Shown here piece after piece: positions 35,624-45,318 of a DNA stretch of 64,000 nt. Position 1 is the first letter of the stretch. Each line of letters starts with the position of its first letter. Under the pieces are notes generated by a model. The model was not told where the DNA came from, made no database searches, and saw nothing but the letters and a program-made list of their open reading frames with translations. The stretch covers positions 62,001 to 126,000 of the forward strand of contig NZ_CACAYO010000001.1 of assembly GCF_902536725.1 (NCBI RefSeq), given 5' to 3'. This DNA comes from an uncultured Prochlorococcus sp. (lineage in GTDB: Bacteria > Cyanobacteriota > Cyanobacteriia > PCC-6307 > Cyanobiaceae). The position numbers and the translations under genes are program-made.

Positions 35624-36334
35624 TTGGAACAAAACGAAGATTTAAATCAATTTGAAATACCTCAAGCCAAAAGAATCTACGTAAATAAATCCAACTCAAT
35701 ATTAAAAAAATTATTAATATTTTCTCCATTTCTTTTCCTCCTTTTTTCTTTCTTTGCATTGCGATTAATAAGAAATATAGAAATAGGATCACTTGGCAAT
35801 ATCAATTTTCAGACTCAGATAAATCGCGACCATAGAATTTTGGGCCATTTACCTTACTCGGAAATTCCTAAAGAGAAACTAGTTTTAATTGAGCCCAGTA
35901 TTCGAGTTCACATTGATATGCGTGATTCCTTGTTAGAGATGAGGGATGAAGCAAAAAAGAATGGGGTATACTTAGTTTTCTTGAGTGGTTATAGATCAAT
36001 AAATTTGCAAAATGAAATCTTCTATTCTCTTAAATCATTTAGAAATCAGGAAGCTGCAGAAAGGGCTAGAGTTTCAGCCCCACCTGGATATTCTGAACAT
36101 AGTACTGGTTTTGCAATTGATATTGGTGATGCAACTAAGAGAGAAGCAGACTTTGAGACCGAATTCGAAAACACTGAAGCCTTTAAATGGTTAATAAAGA
36201 ATGCAGCTAAATTTCATTTTAAATTATCGTTCACGAAAGATAATAAATTTATAGATTATGAACCTTGGCATTGGAGATATGAGGGTTCGATTGAAGCTTT
36301 AAAAGTTTTTGAAAGATCAAATAGAAAATCATAA
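35624..36334 (+). CDS. D-alanyl-D-alanine carboxypeptidase (M15B, VanY-like)
   Basis: The 236-aa protein has one membrane anchor near residues 27-46 (LLIFSPFLFLLFSFFALRLI) and an outside catalytic domain with YRSINLQNEI, PPGYSEHSTGFAIDIGD (H and D zinc ligands) and EPWHWRYEG (H ligand). This is the VanY/DacB M15B pattern. It trims the terminal D-Ala of peptidoglycan side chains in the periplasm. Starts TTG; no better in-frame start is visible. It diverges from chlP. Confidence 0.88.
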   Translation: MEQNEDLNQFEIPQAKRIYVNKSNSILKKLLIFSPFLFLLFSFFALRLIRNIEIGSLGNINFQTQINRDHRILGHLPYSEIPKEKLVLIEPSIRVHIDMRDSLLEMRDEAKKNGVYLVFLSGYRSINLQNEIFYSLKSFRNQEAAERARVSAPPGYSEHSTGFAIDIGDATKREADFETEFENTEAFKWLIKNAAKFHFKLSFTKDNKFIDYEPWHWRYEGSIEALKVFERSNRKS

Positions 36335-36462
36335 ACTAATTGATTAATTTAATTATTCAATTAGATTATATTTTTCAAAATCTTAAAAGAAAAATTCTCA
36401 TAATAAGCATACTTTGAGTTAGCCTTAATAAAGTCAATCTACTATTTATATAAATTTTATAA

Positions 36463-38259
36463 ATGTCATCTTCGATAAAAGAAATTAGAAATGTTGCAAT
36501 TATTGCTCACGTAGATCATGGGAAGACAACTCTTGTAGATGCATTGTTATCTCAATCAGGGATATTTAGAGACAATGAAGTTATCCCTACATGTGTAATG
36601 GATTCAAATGATCTTGAAAGGGAAAGGGGTATAACAATTCTCTCAAAAAATACTGCAGTTAACTATAAAGACACCAGGATTAATATTATAGATACACCTG
36701 GTCATGCTGATTTTGGAGGAGAAGTTGAAAGGGTTTTAGGAATGGTTGATGGTTGTCTACTTATTGTTGATGCAAATGAGGGACCTATGCCTCAAACAAG
36801 ATTTGTTTTAAAAAAAGCATTAGAAAAAGGACTAAGGCCTATAGTCTTTGTAAATAAAATTGATAGACCAAGAGTAGTACCAGAAATAGCAATTGATAAG
36901 GTCCTTGATTTGTTTTTGGAATTAGGAGCTGATGATGATCAATGTGATTTCCCTTATCTTTTTGGGAGTGGCTTATCTGGTTTTGCAAAAGAAGAGATGG
37001 AATCTAGTAGTGACAATATGATGCCTCTTTTTGAAGCTATTATCAGACACGTTCCACCTCCAGTAGGAGATGAAAATAAGCCTCTTCAGCTACAAATAAC
37101 TACTTTGGATTATTCTGATTTCTTAGGCAGAATTGTAATTGGAAAGATCCACAATGGAACTATTAAAAACGGCCAACAGGCTAGTTTAATTAAAGAAAAC
37201 GGAAAAACTATTAAAGGTAAGGTTAGTAAACTTTTAGGATTTGAAGGATTACAAAGAATTGATATAAATGAAGCATTTGCCGGCGATATTGTTGCTGTTT
37301 CTGGTTTCGATGATGTCAATATTGGTGAGACCATAGCATGCCCCGATTCTCCTCATCCTCTTCCATTAATTAAAGTTGATGAACCTACCTTAAATATGAC
37401 TTTTGTTGTCAATGATTCACCATTTGCGGGTAAGGAGGGGAAATTTGTTACTAGTAGACAATTAAAAAATAGATTGGAGAGGGAACTTTTAACAAATGTT
37501 GCTCTGAGAGTAGAAGAAACTGATTCTCCTGACAGGTTCTCAGTTTCAGGAAGAGGAGAATTACATCTAGGGATATTGATTGAAACTATGAGAAGAGAGG
37601 GCTTTGAATTTCAAATCTCACAACCTCAAGTAATTTTCAGAGAAATTGATGATGTTCAATGTGAGCCCATAGAGACTTTGGTTTTAGATGTGCCTGAAGT
37701 GTCAGTTGGTTCTTGCATCGAAAAACTTGGATCTAGAAAGGCAGAGATGAAAAACATGCAGACAAGTTCAGATGGTAGAACTCAATTAGAATTTCTTGTT
37801 CCATCAAGAGGCTTAATTGGATTTCGAGGGGAATTTGTAAGGATAACCAGAGGTGAAGGTATCATGAGTCATTCGTTTTATGAATATAAACCTAAAACAG
37901 GAGACTTTGAAACAAGAAGGAATGGCGTCCTCATAGCTTTTGAGGAAGGTGTAGCAACATTTTATGCTTTAAAGAATGCTGAAGATAGGGGAGTCTATTT
38001 CATAAAACCTGGAGTTAAAGTTTACAAAGGAATGATAATTGGAGAGAATAATAGACCTCAAGATCTTGAGTTGAATATATGTAAAACTAAGCAGTTGACT
38101 AATATGAGGTCTGCAGGGGCAGAAGAACTTGATACTTTGCAGTCACCTGTCGATATTACCCTTGAAAGAGCTCTCGAATATATTGGTCCAGATGAAATGC
38201 TAGAGGTAACACCGGATTCAATAAGAATGAGGAAAATAAATAAAAAGAAAAAAAATTAG
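36463..38259 (+). CDS. typA: translational GTPase TypA/BipA
   Basis: The 598-aa protein has the GTPase motifs AHVDHGKTTL (G1), RGITI (G2), DTPGHADF (G3) and NKID (G4), and the TypA-specific C-terminal domain including FLVPSRGLIGFRGEF. It binds ribosomes and is important under stress and low temperature. It is full length. A DUF309 gene begins 11 bases later, so they are probably transcribed together. Confidence 0.97.
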   Translation: MSSSIKEIRNVAIIAHVDHGKTTLVDALLSQSGIFRDNEVIPTCVMDSNDLERERGITILSKNTAVNYKDTRINIIDTPGHADFGGEVERVLGMVDGCLLIVDANEGPMPQTRFVLKKALEKGLRPIVFVNKIDRPRVVPEIAIDKVLDLFLELGADDDQCDFPYLFGSGLSGFAKEEMESSSDNMMPLFEAIIRHVPPPVGDENKPLQLQITTLDYSDFLGRIVIGKIHNGTIKNGQQASLIKENGKTIKGKVSKLLGFEGLQRIDINEAFAGDIVAVSGFDDVNIGETIACPDSPHPLPLIKVDEPTLNMTFVVNDSPFAGKEGKFVTSRQLKNRLERELLTNVALRVEETDSPDRFSVSGRGELHLGILIETMRREGFEFQISQPQVIFREIDDVQCEPIETLVLDVPEVSVGSCIEKLGSRKAEMKNMQTSSDGRTQLEFLVPSRGLIGFRGEFVRITRGEGIMSHSFYEYKPKTGDFETRRNGVLIAFEEGVATFYALKNAEDRGVYFIKPGVKVYKGMIIGENNRPQDLELNICKTKQLTNMRSAGAEELDTLQSPVDITLERALEYIGPDEMLEVTPDSIRMRKINKKKKN

Positions 38260-38270
38260 TAATTGGTTTA

Positions 38271-38639
38271 ATGAACGAAGAAAGTACAAAAAATTTTCAA
38301 GATTCCCTTTTTACAGCTTTAAATCTTTTTAACAATCATGAATGGTATGAGGCTCATGATGCTTTTGAAGAAATATGGAATTCCTTAGATGGTGACGAAA
38401 GACAAGTTATCCAAGGAATTTTACAAGTATCTGTTTCTCAGTTTCACTTAAGTAAAGGTAATTTAAATGGAGCTACTATTTTGCTTGGAGAGGGTTTAGG
38501 CAGAATAAAAACTAGAACCAAGATTGATTTAGGGATTGATCTTGAATCCTTCTGCCTATGCTTGGAAGATTTATTGAGGAAATTACAATATGGAGAGCTA
38601 GTAAATGATAAAGATAAGCCTTTTTTGAAACCTCTTTGA
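38271..38639 (+). CDS. DUF309 family protein, 122 aa
   Basis: The 122-aa product contains the DUF309 core: NNHEWYEAHDAFEEIW followed by GILQVSVSQFHLSKGN. The H and E residues of HE-x2-EAHDxFE are the family's conserved hallmark and may form a helical metal or ligand site. The function is unknown. It lies 11 bases after typA, and its stop overlaps the ATG of a 27-codon hydrophobic frame. Confidence 0.88.
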   Translation: MNEESTKNFQDSLFTALNLFNNHEWYEAHDAFEEIWNSLDGDERQVIQGILQVSVSQFHLSKGNLNGATILLGEGLGRIKTRTKIDLGIDLESFCLCLEDLLRKLQYGELVNDKDKPFLKPL

Positions 38640-38722
38640 TGAATATATCGTTATCTTCAATTAAATTATTATTATCTATATCATTTTTTTTTCAAGAAAA
38701 CAAGAAAACTAATCGATCATAA
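38639..38722 (+). CDS. 27-codon hydrophobic ORF before lptB (real mini-gene or remnant)
   Basis: An ATG overlapping the DUF309 stop (TGATG) opens a frame encoding MNISLSSIKLLLSISFFFQE followed by NKKTNRS. The shape is that of a signal peptide with nothing after it. It ends six bases before lptB. It could be a mini-protein or the decayed start of a secreted gene, for example an LptA/OstA-like one, which sits here in related genomes as I recall. Low confidence. Confidence 0.25.
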   Translation: MNISLSSIKLLLSISFFFQENKKTNRS

Positions 38723-38727
38723 GGAAA

Positions 38728-39456
38728 ATGAACTTAAAGATTCATAATGTATCCCTTTCAATTAAAGGAAGACTAATCGTTAATGATGTTTCCATAACTG
38801 TTAATCCAGGGGAAGTTGTAGGTTTGATGGGACCTAATGGTGCTGGTAAAACTACAACTTTTAATCTTGCAGTTGGGAATATAAAACCAGATAAAGGTAA
38901 AATTTTGATGAATGGGAAAAATATAACCAATCTTCCTCTACCAATTAGATCAAGACTTGGCTTAGGGTACTTAACTCAGGAAGCGAGTATATTTAGAGAC
39001 CTCACTGTTAAGGATAATATAGATTTGGCTTTACAAAATTCATCTTATAGTAGAGCGGCGATAAGAAATAGAAGAGAACAATTAATTAATGAATTTAATT
39101 TAAATAACTTTGTAGATAATTATGGTTATCAACTTTCAGGAGGAGAGAGGAGGAGGTGTGAGATAGCTAGGGCTCTTACTGTAGGCAGAAAAGGGCCTAA
39201 ATATTTGTTGTTAGACGAACCCTTTGCCGGGATCGATCCTCTAGCTGTTAATGATCTAAAAAAACTAATTCTTAAATTAAGTAGCAATGGGGTTGGGATT
39301 CTCATTACAGACCACAATGTGAGAGAAACCCTACTAATTACAAACAAATCATATGTATTAAGTGAAGGAAAAATTTTAGCTAACGGTTCATCAAGTGAAT
39401 TGGCTGATAATCCAATAGTCAAGAAGTATTACCTAGGAGATAATTTCAAACTTTGA
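38728..39456 (+). CDS. lptB: LPS export ABC transporter ATP-binding protein LptB
   Basis: The 242-aa ATPase has Walker A GPNGAGKTT, the LptB-type segment YLTQEASIFRDL, signature LSGGERRRCEIARAL and Walker B LLLDEPFAGIDPLAV. The family hydrolyses ATP to drive lipopolysaccharide from the inner membrane to the surface with LptF/G and LptC/A. None of those partners is visible in this window; they would have to lie elsewhere. ATG start, full length. Confidence 0.92.
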   Translation: MNLKIHNVSLSIKGRLIVNDVSITVNPGEVVGLMGPNGAGKTTTFNLAVGNIKPDKGKILMNGKNITNLPLPIRSRLGLGYLTQEASIFRDLTVKDNIDLALQNSSYSRAAIRNRREQLINEFNLNNFVDNYGYQLSGGERRRCEIARALTVGRKGPKYLLLDEPFAGIDPLAVNDLKKLILKLSSNGVGILITDHNVRETLLITNKSYVLSEGKILANGSSSELADNPIVKKYYLGDNFKL

Positions 39457-39570
39457 AATGCTTTTTTAAAAATAAATTAAAACTTTATTATTAAAGATTT
39501 ACTCATATAAGAATGATTTTAATTATTATTTGATTGTCATCGAATTTTAAAACTTGAGAAATTTCTAGAA

Positions 39571-40500
39571 ATGATACTAGATAATTTTTTTAAAAATTTA
39601 ATATATGAACCGGTTTCAGTTTTAGGTCTTTTAGTTTTTTATTTTTTATTAATTAACTTACCAATATCTTTGGGTGCAGTTTTTAAAAAAAAGTCTTCCT
39701 CTGCAGTAAGACTTATTACGATTTTAGTGAACTTATTAATAACATTACAATTACTTTTTAGGTGGTCAATTTCTGGGCACTTTCCTATAAGCAATTTGTA
39801 TGAATCTCTTTATTTCCTTACTTGGGGTATCACATTAGGGCAACTATTGGTTGAAAGAGAATACCAAGCTCCAATAATTCCCTCAATTGCTATACCTATT
39901 GAGTTACTTACTGTGGCGTTTGCCTGTTTTGTTTTACCTGAGGATTTAAAATTATCATCCAACTTAGTTCCAGCTTTAAGGTCTAGTTGGTTAGTAATGC
40001 ATGTAAGCGTCGTAATGCTTAGTTATGCAGCATTAATAATAGGTTCTTTACTTTCAATTTCCGTTTTGTTTATCAATAAAAATGAGCCTCTTCAAATCAG
40101 AAGTAGTTCTACAGGTATAGGAGGATTTAAACTTTCAAATAGCTATCCTATTAATGATTTTGTTGAACCTATTGAATTCTCTCATTCAGAAGAATTAGAT
40201 ACATTAAGTTATCGCTCTATATTAGTAGGTTTTGTTCTTTTGACTCTCGGCTTAATTTCGGGTGCAGTTTGGGCTAATGAGGCATGGGGCACATGGTGGA
40301 GTTGGGATCCAAAAGAAACATGGGCATTTATCTCATGGTTGTTTTATGCTGCTTATCTGCATATGAGAATAAGTAAGGGTTGGCAAGGACGCAAACCAGC
40401 ATTATTAGCATCTACAGGCTTTTTAATTGTTTTGGTATGTTATTTAGGAGTTAATTTTTTAGGAATAGGGTTGCATAGTTATGGCTGGATCTTTGAATGA
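39571..40500 (+). CDS. ccsA: cytochrome c biogenesis protein CcsA
   Basis: The 309-aa membrane protein has about eight hydrophobic segments and the tryptophan-rich WWD motif WGTWWSWDPKETW (239-251) of heme-handling CcsA. H70 and H144 lie near membrane ends and could be heme ligands. It works with CcsB to attach heme to c-type cytochromes in the thylakoid lumen, including cytochrome f and c6. ATG start; the length is slightly short of the plastid homologue but complete. Confidence 0.95.
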   Translation: MILDNFFKNLIYEPVSVLGLLVFYFLLINLPISLGAVFKKKSSSAVRLITILVNLLITLQLLFRWSISGHFPISNLYESLYFLTWGITLGQLLVEREYQAPIIPSIAIPIELLTVAFACFVLPEDLKLSSNLVPALRSSWLVMHVSVVMLSYAALIIGSLLSISVLFINKNEPLQIRSSSTGIGGFKLSNSYPINDFVEPIEFSHSEELDTLSYRSILVGFVLLTLGLISGAVWANEAWGTWWSWDPKETWAFISWLFYAAYLHMRISKGWQGRKPALLASTGFLIVLVCYLGVNFLGIGLHSYGWIFE

Positions 40501-40524
40501 TTTGTTAATCATCCATAAAATTTA

Positions 40525-41280
40525 TTAATGTTCTGAAAGAACATTCCCCTTTTGTGCTTCTTGTGCAACTTTTCTCAAGTCATCACATCCTTCTTTTAAT
40601 GTTGGGTAAGCAAACATTCCACTACCTGCAATAAAACAATTCGCACCAGCATCGGCACATTGTGAAATAGTCCAATTTGCTTTTATCCCCCCATCAACTT
40701 CAATGTCGATATTTAAGTTTTTTTCGATAATAAAGTTTCTTATTTCTCTGATTTTATTAAGCATTGTAGGTATATAAGTTTGTCCTCCAAAGCCTGGATT
40801 AACTGTCATAACCAAAACATGATCAACCATATCCATAATGTTTTTAATCATTTCAAAAGGAGTATGAGGGTTTAATGCAACAGAAGGAGATCCTCCTAAA
40901 TCTCTTATCCTTCCGAGAACTCTATGCAAATGAATATTTGCTTCAGCATGAGCTATTACTACTCCTGGTTCACCATTTGCCCCTTTTGTAGCGTTTACAT
41001 AAGATTCAAGCATAGTTTCACAGTTGTACTGGCTAACCATTAACTGAGTTTCAAAAGGGACATTGCAATATTTCCTACATGCAGCAATCATTTCAGGACC
41101 AAATGTAAGATTTGGTACGAAATTTCCATCCATTACATCAAATTGAATTCTATCTACCCCAGATTCCTCGAGTTCTTTCACACATGCCCCCATATTTGCC
41201 CAATCTGCTGGTAAAACTGAAGGAATTATTTGAATTGGTCTATTAGCACCAGTTAAATTTACTTGATTTGACTCAGTCAT
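40525..41280 (-). CDS. rpe: ribulose-phosphate 3-epimerase
   Basis: The 251-aa TIM-barrel enzyme has the family elements PSVLPADWANMG, FDVMDGNFVPNLTFGP, MTVNPGFGGQ and VDGGI, holding the conserved metal- and substrate-binding His, Asp and Asp. It interconverts ribulose-5-phosphate and xylulose-5-phosphate in the Calvin and pentose phosphate cycles. ATG start. It diverges from glpX, another Calvin-cycle gene, across a 187-base gap with two palindromes. Confidence 0.96.
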   Translation of the reverse strand: MTESNQVNLTGANRPIQIIPSVLPADWANMGACVKELEESGVDRIQFDVMDGNFVPNLTFGPEMIAACRKYCNVPFETQLMVSQYNCETMLESYVNATKGANGEPGVVIAHAEANIHLHRVLGRIRDLGGSPSVALNPHTPFEMIKNIMDMVDHVLVMTVNPGFGGQTYIPTMLNKIREIRNFIIEKNLNIDIEVDGGIKANWTISQCADAGANCFIAGSGMFAYPTLKEGCDDLRKVAQEAQKGNVLSEH

Positions 41281-41307
41281 TTAATTTTTAAAATATTTAA
41301 TAAAGAT

Positions 41308-41313
41308 ACTATA
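41308..41313 (-). promoter_or_regulatory. candidate -10 element (TATAGT) for rpe
   Basis: TATAGT on the - strand lies 28 bases before the rpe ATG, with TTGAAA 19 bases further upstream as a possible -35. Start would be near 41301. Confidence 0.35.
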
Positions 41314-41355
41314 TTTAGTTGTTTATTCCTAATTTCAAGTCACGGCCTGATAAAG

Positions 41356-41367
41356 TAACAGCTGTTA
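41356..41367. promoter_or_regulatory. 12-bp perfect palindrome (TAACAGCTGTTA)
   Basis: A perfect palindrome in the divergent rpe-glpX region, about 43 bases upstream of the proposed rpe -10 and 62 bases from the glpX -10. It could be an operator shared by both genes. No regulator binding site I know of matches exactly. Confidence 0.35.
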
Positions 41368-41402
41368 AGAGTTAAAAAAAGCTTACTAGCATAATAATTC
41401 TT

Positions 41403-41423
41403 ATAAAAAATGGCATTTTTTAT
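41403..41423. promoter_or_regulatory. 21-base near-perfect palindrome upstream of glpX
   Basis: ATAAAAAATG (41403-41412) and CATTTTTTAT (41414-41423) are exact inverted copies around one central G. It lies just upstream of the glpX -10, overlapping where a -35 box would sit, so it is well placed for an operator. LysR-type regulators of Calvin-cycle genes bind AT-rich dyads of similar size. It is unlikely to be a terminator, because both neighbours point away. Confidence 0.4.
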
Positions 41424-41428
41424 GAGAT

Positions 41429-41434
41429 TATACT
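41429..41434 (+). promoter_or_regulatory. candidate -10 element (TATACT) for glpX
   Basis: TATACT, matching five of six consensus positions, lies 34 bases before the glpX GTG; start would be near 41441, giving a leader of about 27 bases. The palindrome ends five bases upstream. Confidence 0.4.
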
Positions 41435-41467
41435 CAAAACCTTTTAGAAAATCCTCAAAATTTAATT

Positions 41468-42469
41468 GTGAATCAAACTTTAATTCAAGAAATTCTCGAA
41501 GTTGTCGAGCAAGCTGCAATTGCCTCAGCAAAACTAACAGGACTTGGTCAAAAAGATGAAGCTGATGCTGCAGCTGTCGAAGCAATGAGATTGCGAATGG
41601 GCAAAATTGAAATGAAAGGGAAAATCGTTATTGGAGAAGGTGAAAGAGATGAAGCACCTATGCTTTATATAGGTGAAGAGGTTGGGAGTGGAAGTGGCCC
41701 TGGTGTCGACTTTGCAGTAGATCCTTGTGAAGGAACTAATCTTTGTGCGAATAATCAGAGAGGATCTATGGCGGTTTTAGCTGCCTCTGATACCGGCGGC
41801 CTTTTCAATGCTCCTGATTTTTACATGAACAAATTAGCAGCTCCTCCTGCGGCCAAAGGTAAAGTAGATATAAGAAATTCAGCTACTGAAAACTTGAAGA
41901 TACTAAGTGATTGCTTAGGTCTTTCTGTTGATGAGCTTACTGTTGTTGTAATGGACAGAACTAGGCATAAAGATTTAATTAAAGAGATTCGAGGATGTGG
42001 TGCAAAAGTACAACCGATTTCTGATGGTGATGTTCAAGCTGCGATTGCATGTGGTTTTGCAGGAACTGGAACACATTGCTTGATGGGTATAGGTGCAGCT
42101 CCTGAGGGTGTTATATCAGCTGCTGCAATGAGAGCTCTAGGCGGACACTTTCAAGGACAACTAGTTTATGATCCAGCAATCGCTCAAACTTCTGAATGGG
42201 CTGATTACACAAAAGAAGGAAATATAAAACGTCTTAATGAAATGGGCATAACTGATATAGATAAAATCTATGAAGCTAATGAATTGGCATCGGGAGAAAA
42301 TGTTGTTTTTGCTGGAAGTGGAATAACTGATGGATTACTATTTGACGGAGTTAAATTTGAAAGGGATTGTGTTAGAACAAGTAGTCTTGTTATTAGTACA
42401 TTAGACAGTACTGCAAGGTTCACAAATACTGTCCACATAAAAGATGGTGCTAAGAGTATCAGCCTTTAA
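41468..42469 (+). CDS. glpX: GlpX-type fructose-1,6/sedoheptulose-1,7-bisphosphatase
   Basis: The 333-aa protein has the class II FBPase (GlpX) sequence, with [18 protein letters not shown] and [11 protein letters not shown] as metal- and substrate-binding blocks. In cyanobacteria this class carries both fructose- and sedoheptulose-bisphosphatase activity, the key irreversible Calvin-cycle steps. Starts GTG, directly before [20 protein letters not shown] sequence that is conserved. hemA follows 18 bases later on the same strand. Confidence 0.95.
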   Translation: MNQTLIQEILEVVEQAAIASAKLTGLGQKDEADAAAVEAMRLRMGKIEMKGKIVIGEGERDEAPMLYIGEEVGSGSGPGVDFAVDPCEGTNLCANNQRGSMAVLAASDTGGLFNAPDFYMNKLAAPPAAKGKVDIRNSATENLKILSDCLGLSVDELTVVVMDRTRHKDLIKEIRGCGAKVQPISDGDVQAAIACGFAGTGTHCLMGIGAAPEGVISAAAMRALGGHFQGQLVYDPAIAQTSEWADYTKEGNIKRLNEMGITDIDKIYEANELASGENVVFAGSGITDGLLFDGVKFERDCVRTSSLVISTLDSTARFTNTVHIKDGAKSISL

Positions 42470-42487
42470 AAATTCATTTTTGATATT

Positions 42488-43798
42488 ATGCATATAGTTG
42501 TCGTCGGACTGAGTCATCGCACGGCACCTGTTGAAGTGCGTGAGAAGTTAAGTATTCCTGATCAATCCATAACAGAATCATTGAGAGCATTAAAAACTTT
42601 CTCTGATGTATTAGAGGTATCGATCTTAAGTACTTGTAATAGGTTGGAAATATATGCACTAGTAAAGGATAAAAATACTGGAATTTCATCTATAAAAGAA
42701 TTTATATCAGAATATTCTGGAATTATTTTTGAAGATTTAAATCCACATCTTTTTTGCTTTAGACAGGAAGAAGCAGTTTTGCATTTGATGAAAGTCTCGG
42801 CAGGACTCGATAGCCTCGTTTTAGGTGAAGGACAAATCCTTTCGCAGGTAAAAAAAATGATGAGATTAGGTCAAGAGAATCAATCTACTGGACCAATTCT
42901 TAATAGACTATTAACTCAATCAGTTAGTACAGGTAAAAAAGTAAGATCTGAAACAAATTTAGGAACTGGAGCCGTATCAATTAGTTCAGCAGCAGTAGAG
43001 CTTGCCCAATTAAAAATTGGCCAAGAAAAGGGTTTTGATACTCTTGTAAGTTTGGAATCAGAGAACGTTCTCGTTGTTGGCGCCGGACGAATGAGTAGGC
43101 TCTTAATAACTCATTTAAAATCAAAAGGTTGTCACAAACTTACCCTTTTAAATAGAAATATTGATAGAGCATTAAATCTTGCTCAAGACTTCCCTGATTT
43201 AGAGATTGTTTGTAGAGGGTTAAACGAATTAGAAGAAAACATATCACTATCTTCCATTGTCTTTACCAGTACTGCTTCTGAAGAGCCAATTATTGATCTC
43301 GCAAAAATTGAAAAATTAAATTTGAGTAGTAGACTTAAATTTTTTGATATTGGTGTACCGAGAAATATATCTAATGACTTAAAACAACATGAATTTGTAA
43401 AATCATTTGATGTTGATGACTTACAAGAGGTCGTTTCAAGAAATCAAGAATTTAGACAGAAAATAGCAAAGGAAGCAGAATCTCTAGTAGAAGAAGAAAG
43501 GATCATTTTTCTAGAATGGTGGGCAAGTTTAGAGGCGGTTCCAGTAATTAATAAACTTAGATCAGATTTGGAGTTAATTAGAAAAGAGGAATTGCAAAAA
43601 GCACTTAGTAGGATGGGACCAGATTTTTCGGCTCGAGAAAGAAAAGTTGTGGAAGCGCTGACTAAAGGAATCATAAATAAAATACTTCACACGCCTGTTA
43701 CCAAGTTAAGAAGTCCTCAATCAAGAGAAGAAAGACAAGTTTCTTTGAAAATCGTGGAAAAATTGTTTTCTTTAGTAGAAGAGGACAAAAACAACTAA
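42488..43798 (+). CDS. hemA: glutamyl-tRNA reductase
   Basis: The 436-aa enzyme has the catalytic C50 in LSTCNRLEIY, the SAGLDSLVLGEGQIL block and an NADPH-binding VVGAGRMSRLL. It reduces glutamyl-tRNA to glutamate-1-semialdehyde, the first committed and rate-controlling step of tetrapyrrole (chlorophyll and heme) synthesis. ATG start at 42488. It follows the bisphosphatase gene, so the pair may be co-transcribed. Confidence 0.97.
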   Translation: MHIVVVGLSHRTAPVEVREKLSIPDQSITESLRALKTFSDVLEVSILSTCNRLEIYALVKDKNTGISSIKEFISEYSGIIFEDLNPHLFCFRQEEAVLHLMKVSAGLDSLVLGEGQILSQVKKMMRLGQENQSTGPILNRLLTQSVSTGKKVRSETNLGTGAVSISSAAVELAQLKIGQEKGFDTLVSLESENVLVVGAGRMSRLLITHLKSKGCHKLTLLNRNIDRALNLAQDFPDLEIVCRGLNELEENISLSSIVFTSTASEEPIIDLAKIEKLNLSSRLKFFDIGVPRNISNDLKQHEFVKSFDVDDLQEVVSRNQEFRQKIAKEAESLVEEERIIFLEWWASLEAVPVINKLRSDLELIRKEELQKALSRMGPDFSARERKVVEALTKGIINKILHTPVTKLRSPQSREERQVSLKIVEKLFSLVEEDKNN

Positions 43799-43927
43799 TT
43801 TTCCCAATTTATATTAAGTTTTTCTAGTGATTTATCGAAATACCTTCGTAAACTGACCATTGGGATTTCTAAATATGCCCATAATCAGTTACGTTAAGTA
43901 ATTGTATATGTACCTCCATTAGATTTA

Positions 43928-45223
43928 ATGAAGCGTGTGTTGGCCATTATCCTCGGAGGAGGAAAAGGTTCTAGACTTTACCCTTTAACAAAAATGAGGG
44001 CTAAACCTGCTGTGCCGTTGGCAGGTAAGTATCGTTTAATAGATATCCCAATTAGTAATTGTATAAATTCAGGCATTGAAAAAATGTACGTATTGACCCA
44101 GTTCAATAGCGCATCTCTAAATAGACATATAGGAAGAACTTATAATTTGAATGGTCCCTTTGGCCAAGGATTTGTGGAGGTTTTAGCCGCGCAACAAACT
44201 CCTGATAGTCCAAAATGGTTTGAAGGTACTGCTGATGCTGTAAGAAAATACCAATGGTTATTTCAAGAATGGGATGTTGATGAATATTTAATATTGTCAG
44301 GGGATCAACTGTACAGAATGGACTACAGTTTATTTGTTCAACATCATAGAGATAATGGTGCTGATTTAACTGTTGCAGCATTGCCTGTTGATGAAGCTCA
44401 AGCAGAGGGTTTTGGCCTCATGAGAACAGACGATGTAGGAAATATAAAAGAATTTAGTGAAAAGCCCACTGGAGAGAAGTTGAAGGCAATGGTCGTAGAT
44501 ACTTCAAAATTTGGATTAAGTAAAGAGTCAGCTACAGAAAAACCTTATCTAGCCTCCATGGGTATTTACGTTTTTAGCAGAAATACCCTTTTCGATCTTT
44601 TAAATAAATTTCCTAGTTATACGGATTTTGGTAAGGATATAATTCCTGAAGCCCTAAATAGAGGCGACACTCTTAAAAGTTATGTATTCGATGATTACTG
44701 GGAAGATATCGGCACCATTGGGGCATTCTTTGAGTCAAATCTTGCCTTGACTGAGCAACCAAAACCTCCATTTAGTTTTTATGATGAAAAATTTCCAATT
44801 TATACAAGACCAAGATTTCTTCCCCCTTCTAAATTAGTAGATGCTCAAATTACTGATTCAATAGTTTGTGAAGGTACAATCTTGAAGTCATGTAGTATTT
44901 TGCATTGTGTTTTAGGAGTTAGAAGCAGGATTGAAAGTGATTCGGTTCTTGAGGACACTCTTGTTATGGGTGCCGATTTCTTTGAATCACCTGAAGAAAG
45001 GATTGAATTAAGAAAAGGAGGCGGAACACCTCTTGGAGTAGGTGAAGGAACTACTGTAAAAAGAGCAATTCTTGATAAGAATACAAGGATTGGAGATAAT
45101 GTTGTGATCATTAATAAAGATCGAGTTGAAGAAGCAGATAAGCCAGAATTAGGCTTCTACATAAGAAATGGAATTGTTGTAGTAGTTAAAAATGCAACTA
45201 TTGCAAACGGAACTATAATTTAA
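43928..45223 (+). CDS. glgC: glucose-1-phosphate adenylyltransferase
   Basis: The 431-aa enzyme starts with the nucleotidyltransferase motif [20 protein letters not shown] and contains [13 protein letters not shown] and [11 protein letters not shown]. The C-terminal half is a left-handed beta-helix. It makes ADP-glucose for glycogen, the main carbon store, and in cyanobacteria is activated by 3-phosphoglycerate. gnd and pgl, of the oxidative pentose phosphate pathway, follow downstream. Confidence 0.97.
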   Translation: MKRVLAIILGGGKGSRLYPLTKMRAKPAVPLAGKYRLIDIPISNCINSGIEKMYVLTQFNSASLNRHIGRTYNLNGPFGQGFVEVLAAQQTPDSPKWFEGTADAVRKYQWLFQEWDVDEYLILSGDQLYRMDYSLFVQHHRDNGADLTVAALPVDEAQAEGFGLMRTDDVGNIKEFSEKPTGEKLKAMVVDTSKFGLSKESATEKPYLASMGIYVFSRNTLFDLLNKFPSYTDFGKDIIPEALNRGDTLKSYVFDDYWEDIGTIGAFFESNLALTEQPKPPFSFYDEKFPIYTRPRFLPPSKLVDAQITDSIVCEGTILKSCSILHCVLGVRSRIESDSVLEDTLVMGADFFESPEERIELRKGGGTPLGVGEGTTVKRAILDKNTRIGDNVVIINKDRVEEADKPELGFYIRNGIVVVVKNATIANGTII

Positions 45224-45318
45224 ATCTTTTCGATCATTTTTCGCTGACATAAGTATTTTTTTTGAGCAATTTTGTTTAGTTGCATGCACACTATATTTAT
45301 TGAGTTTTTTATTTTTTT

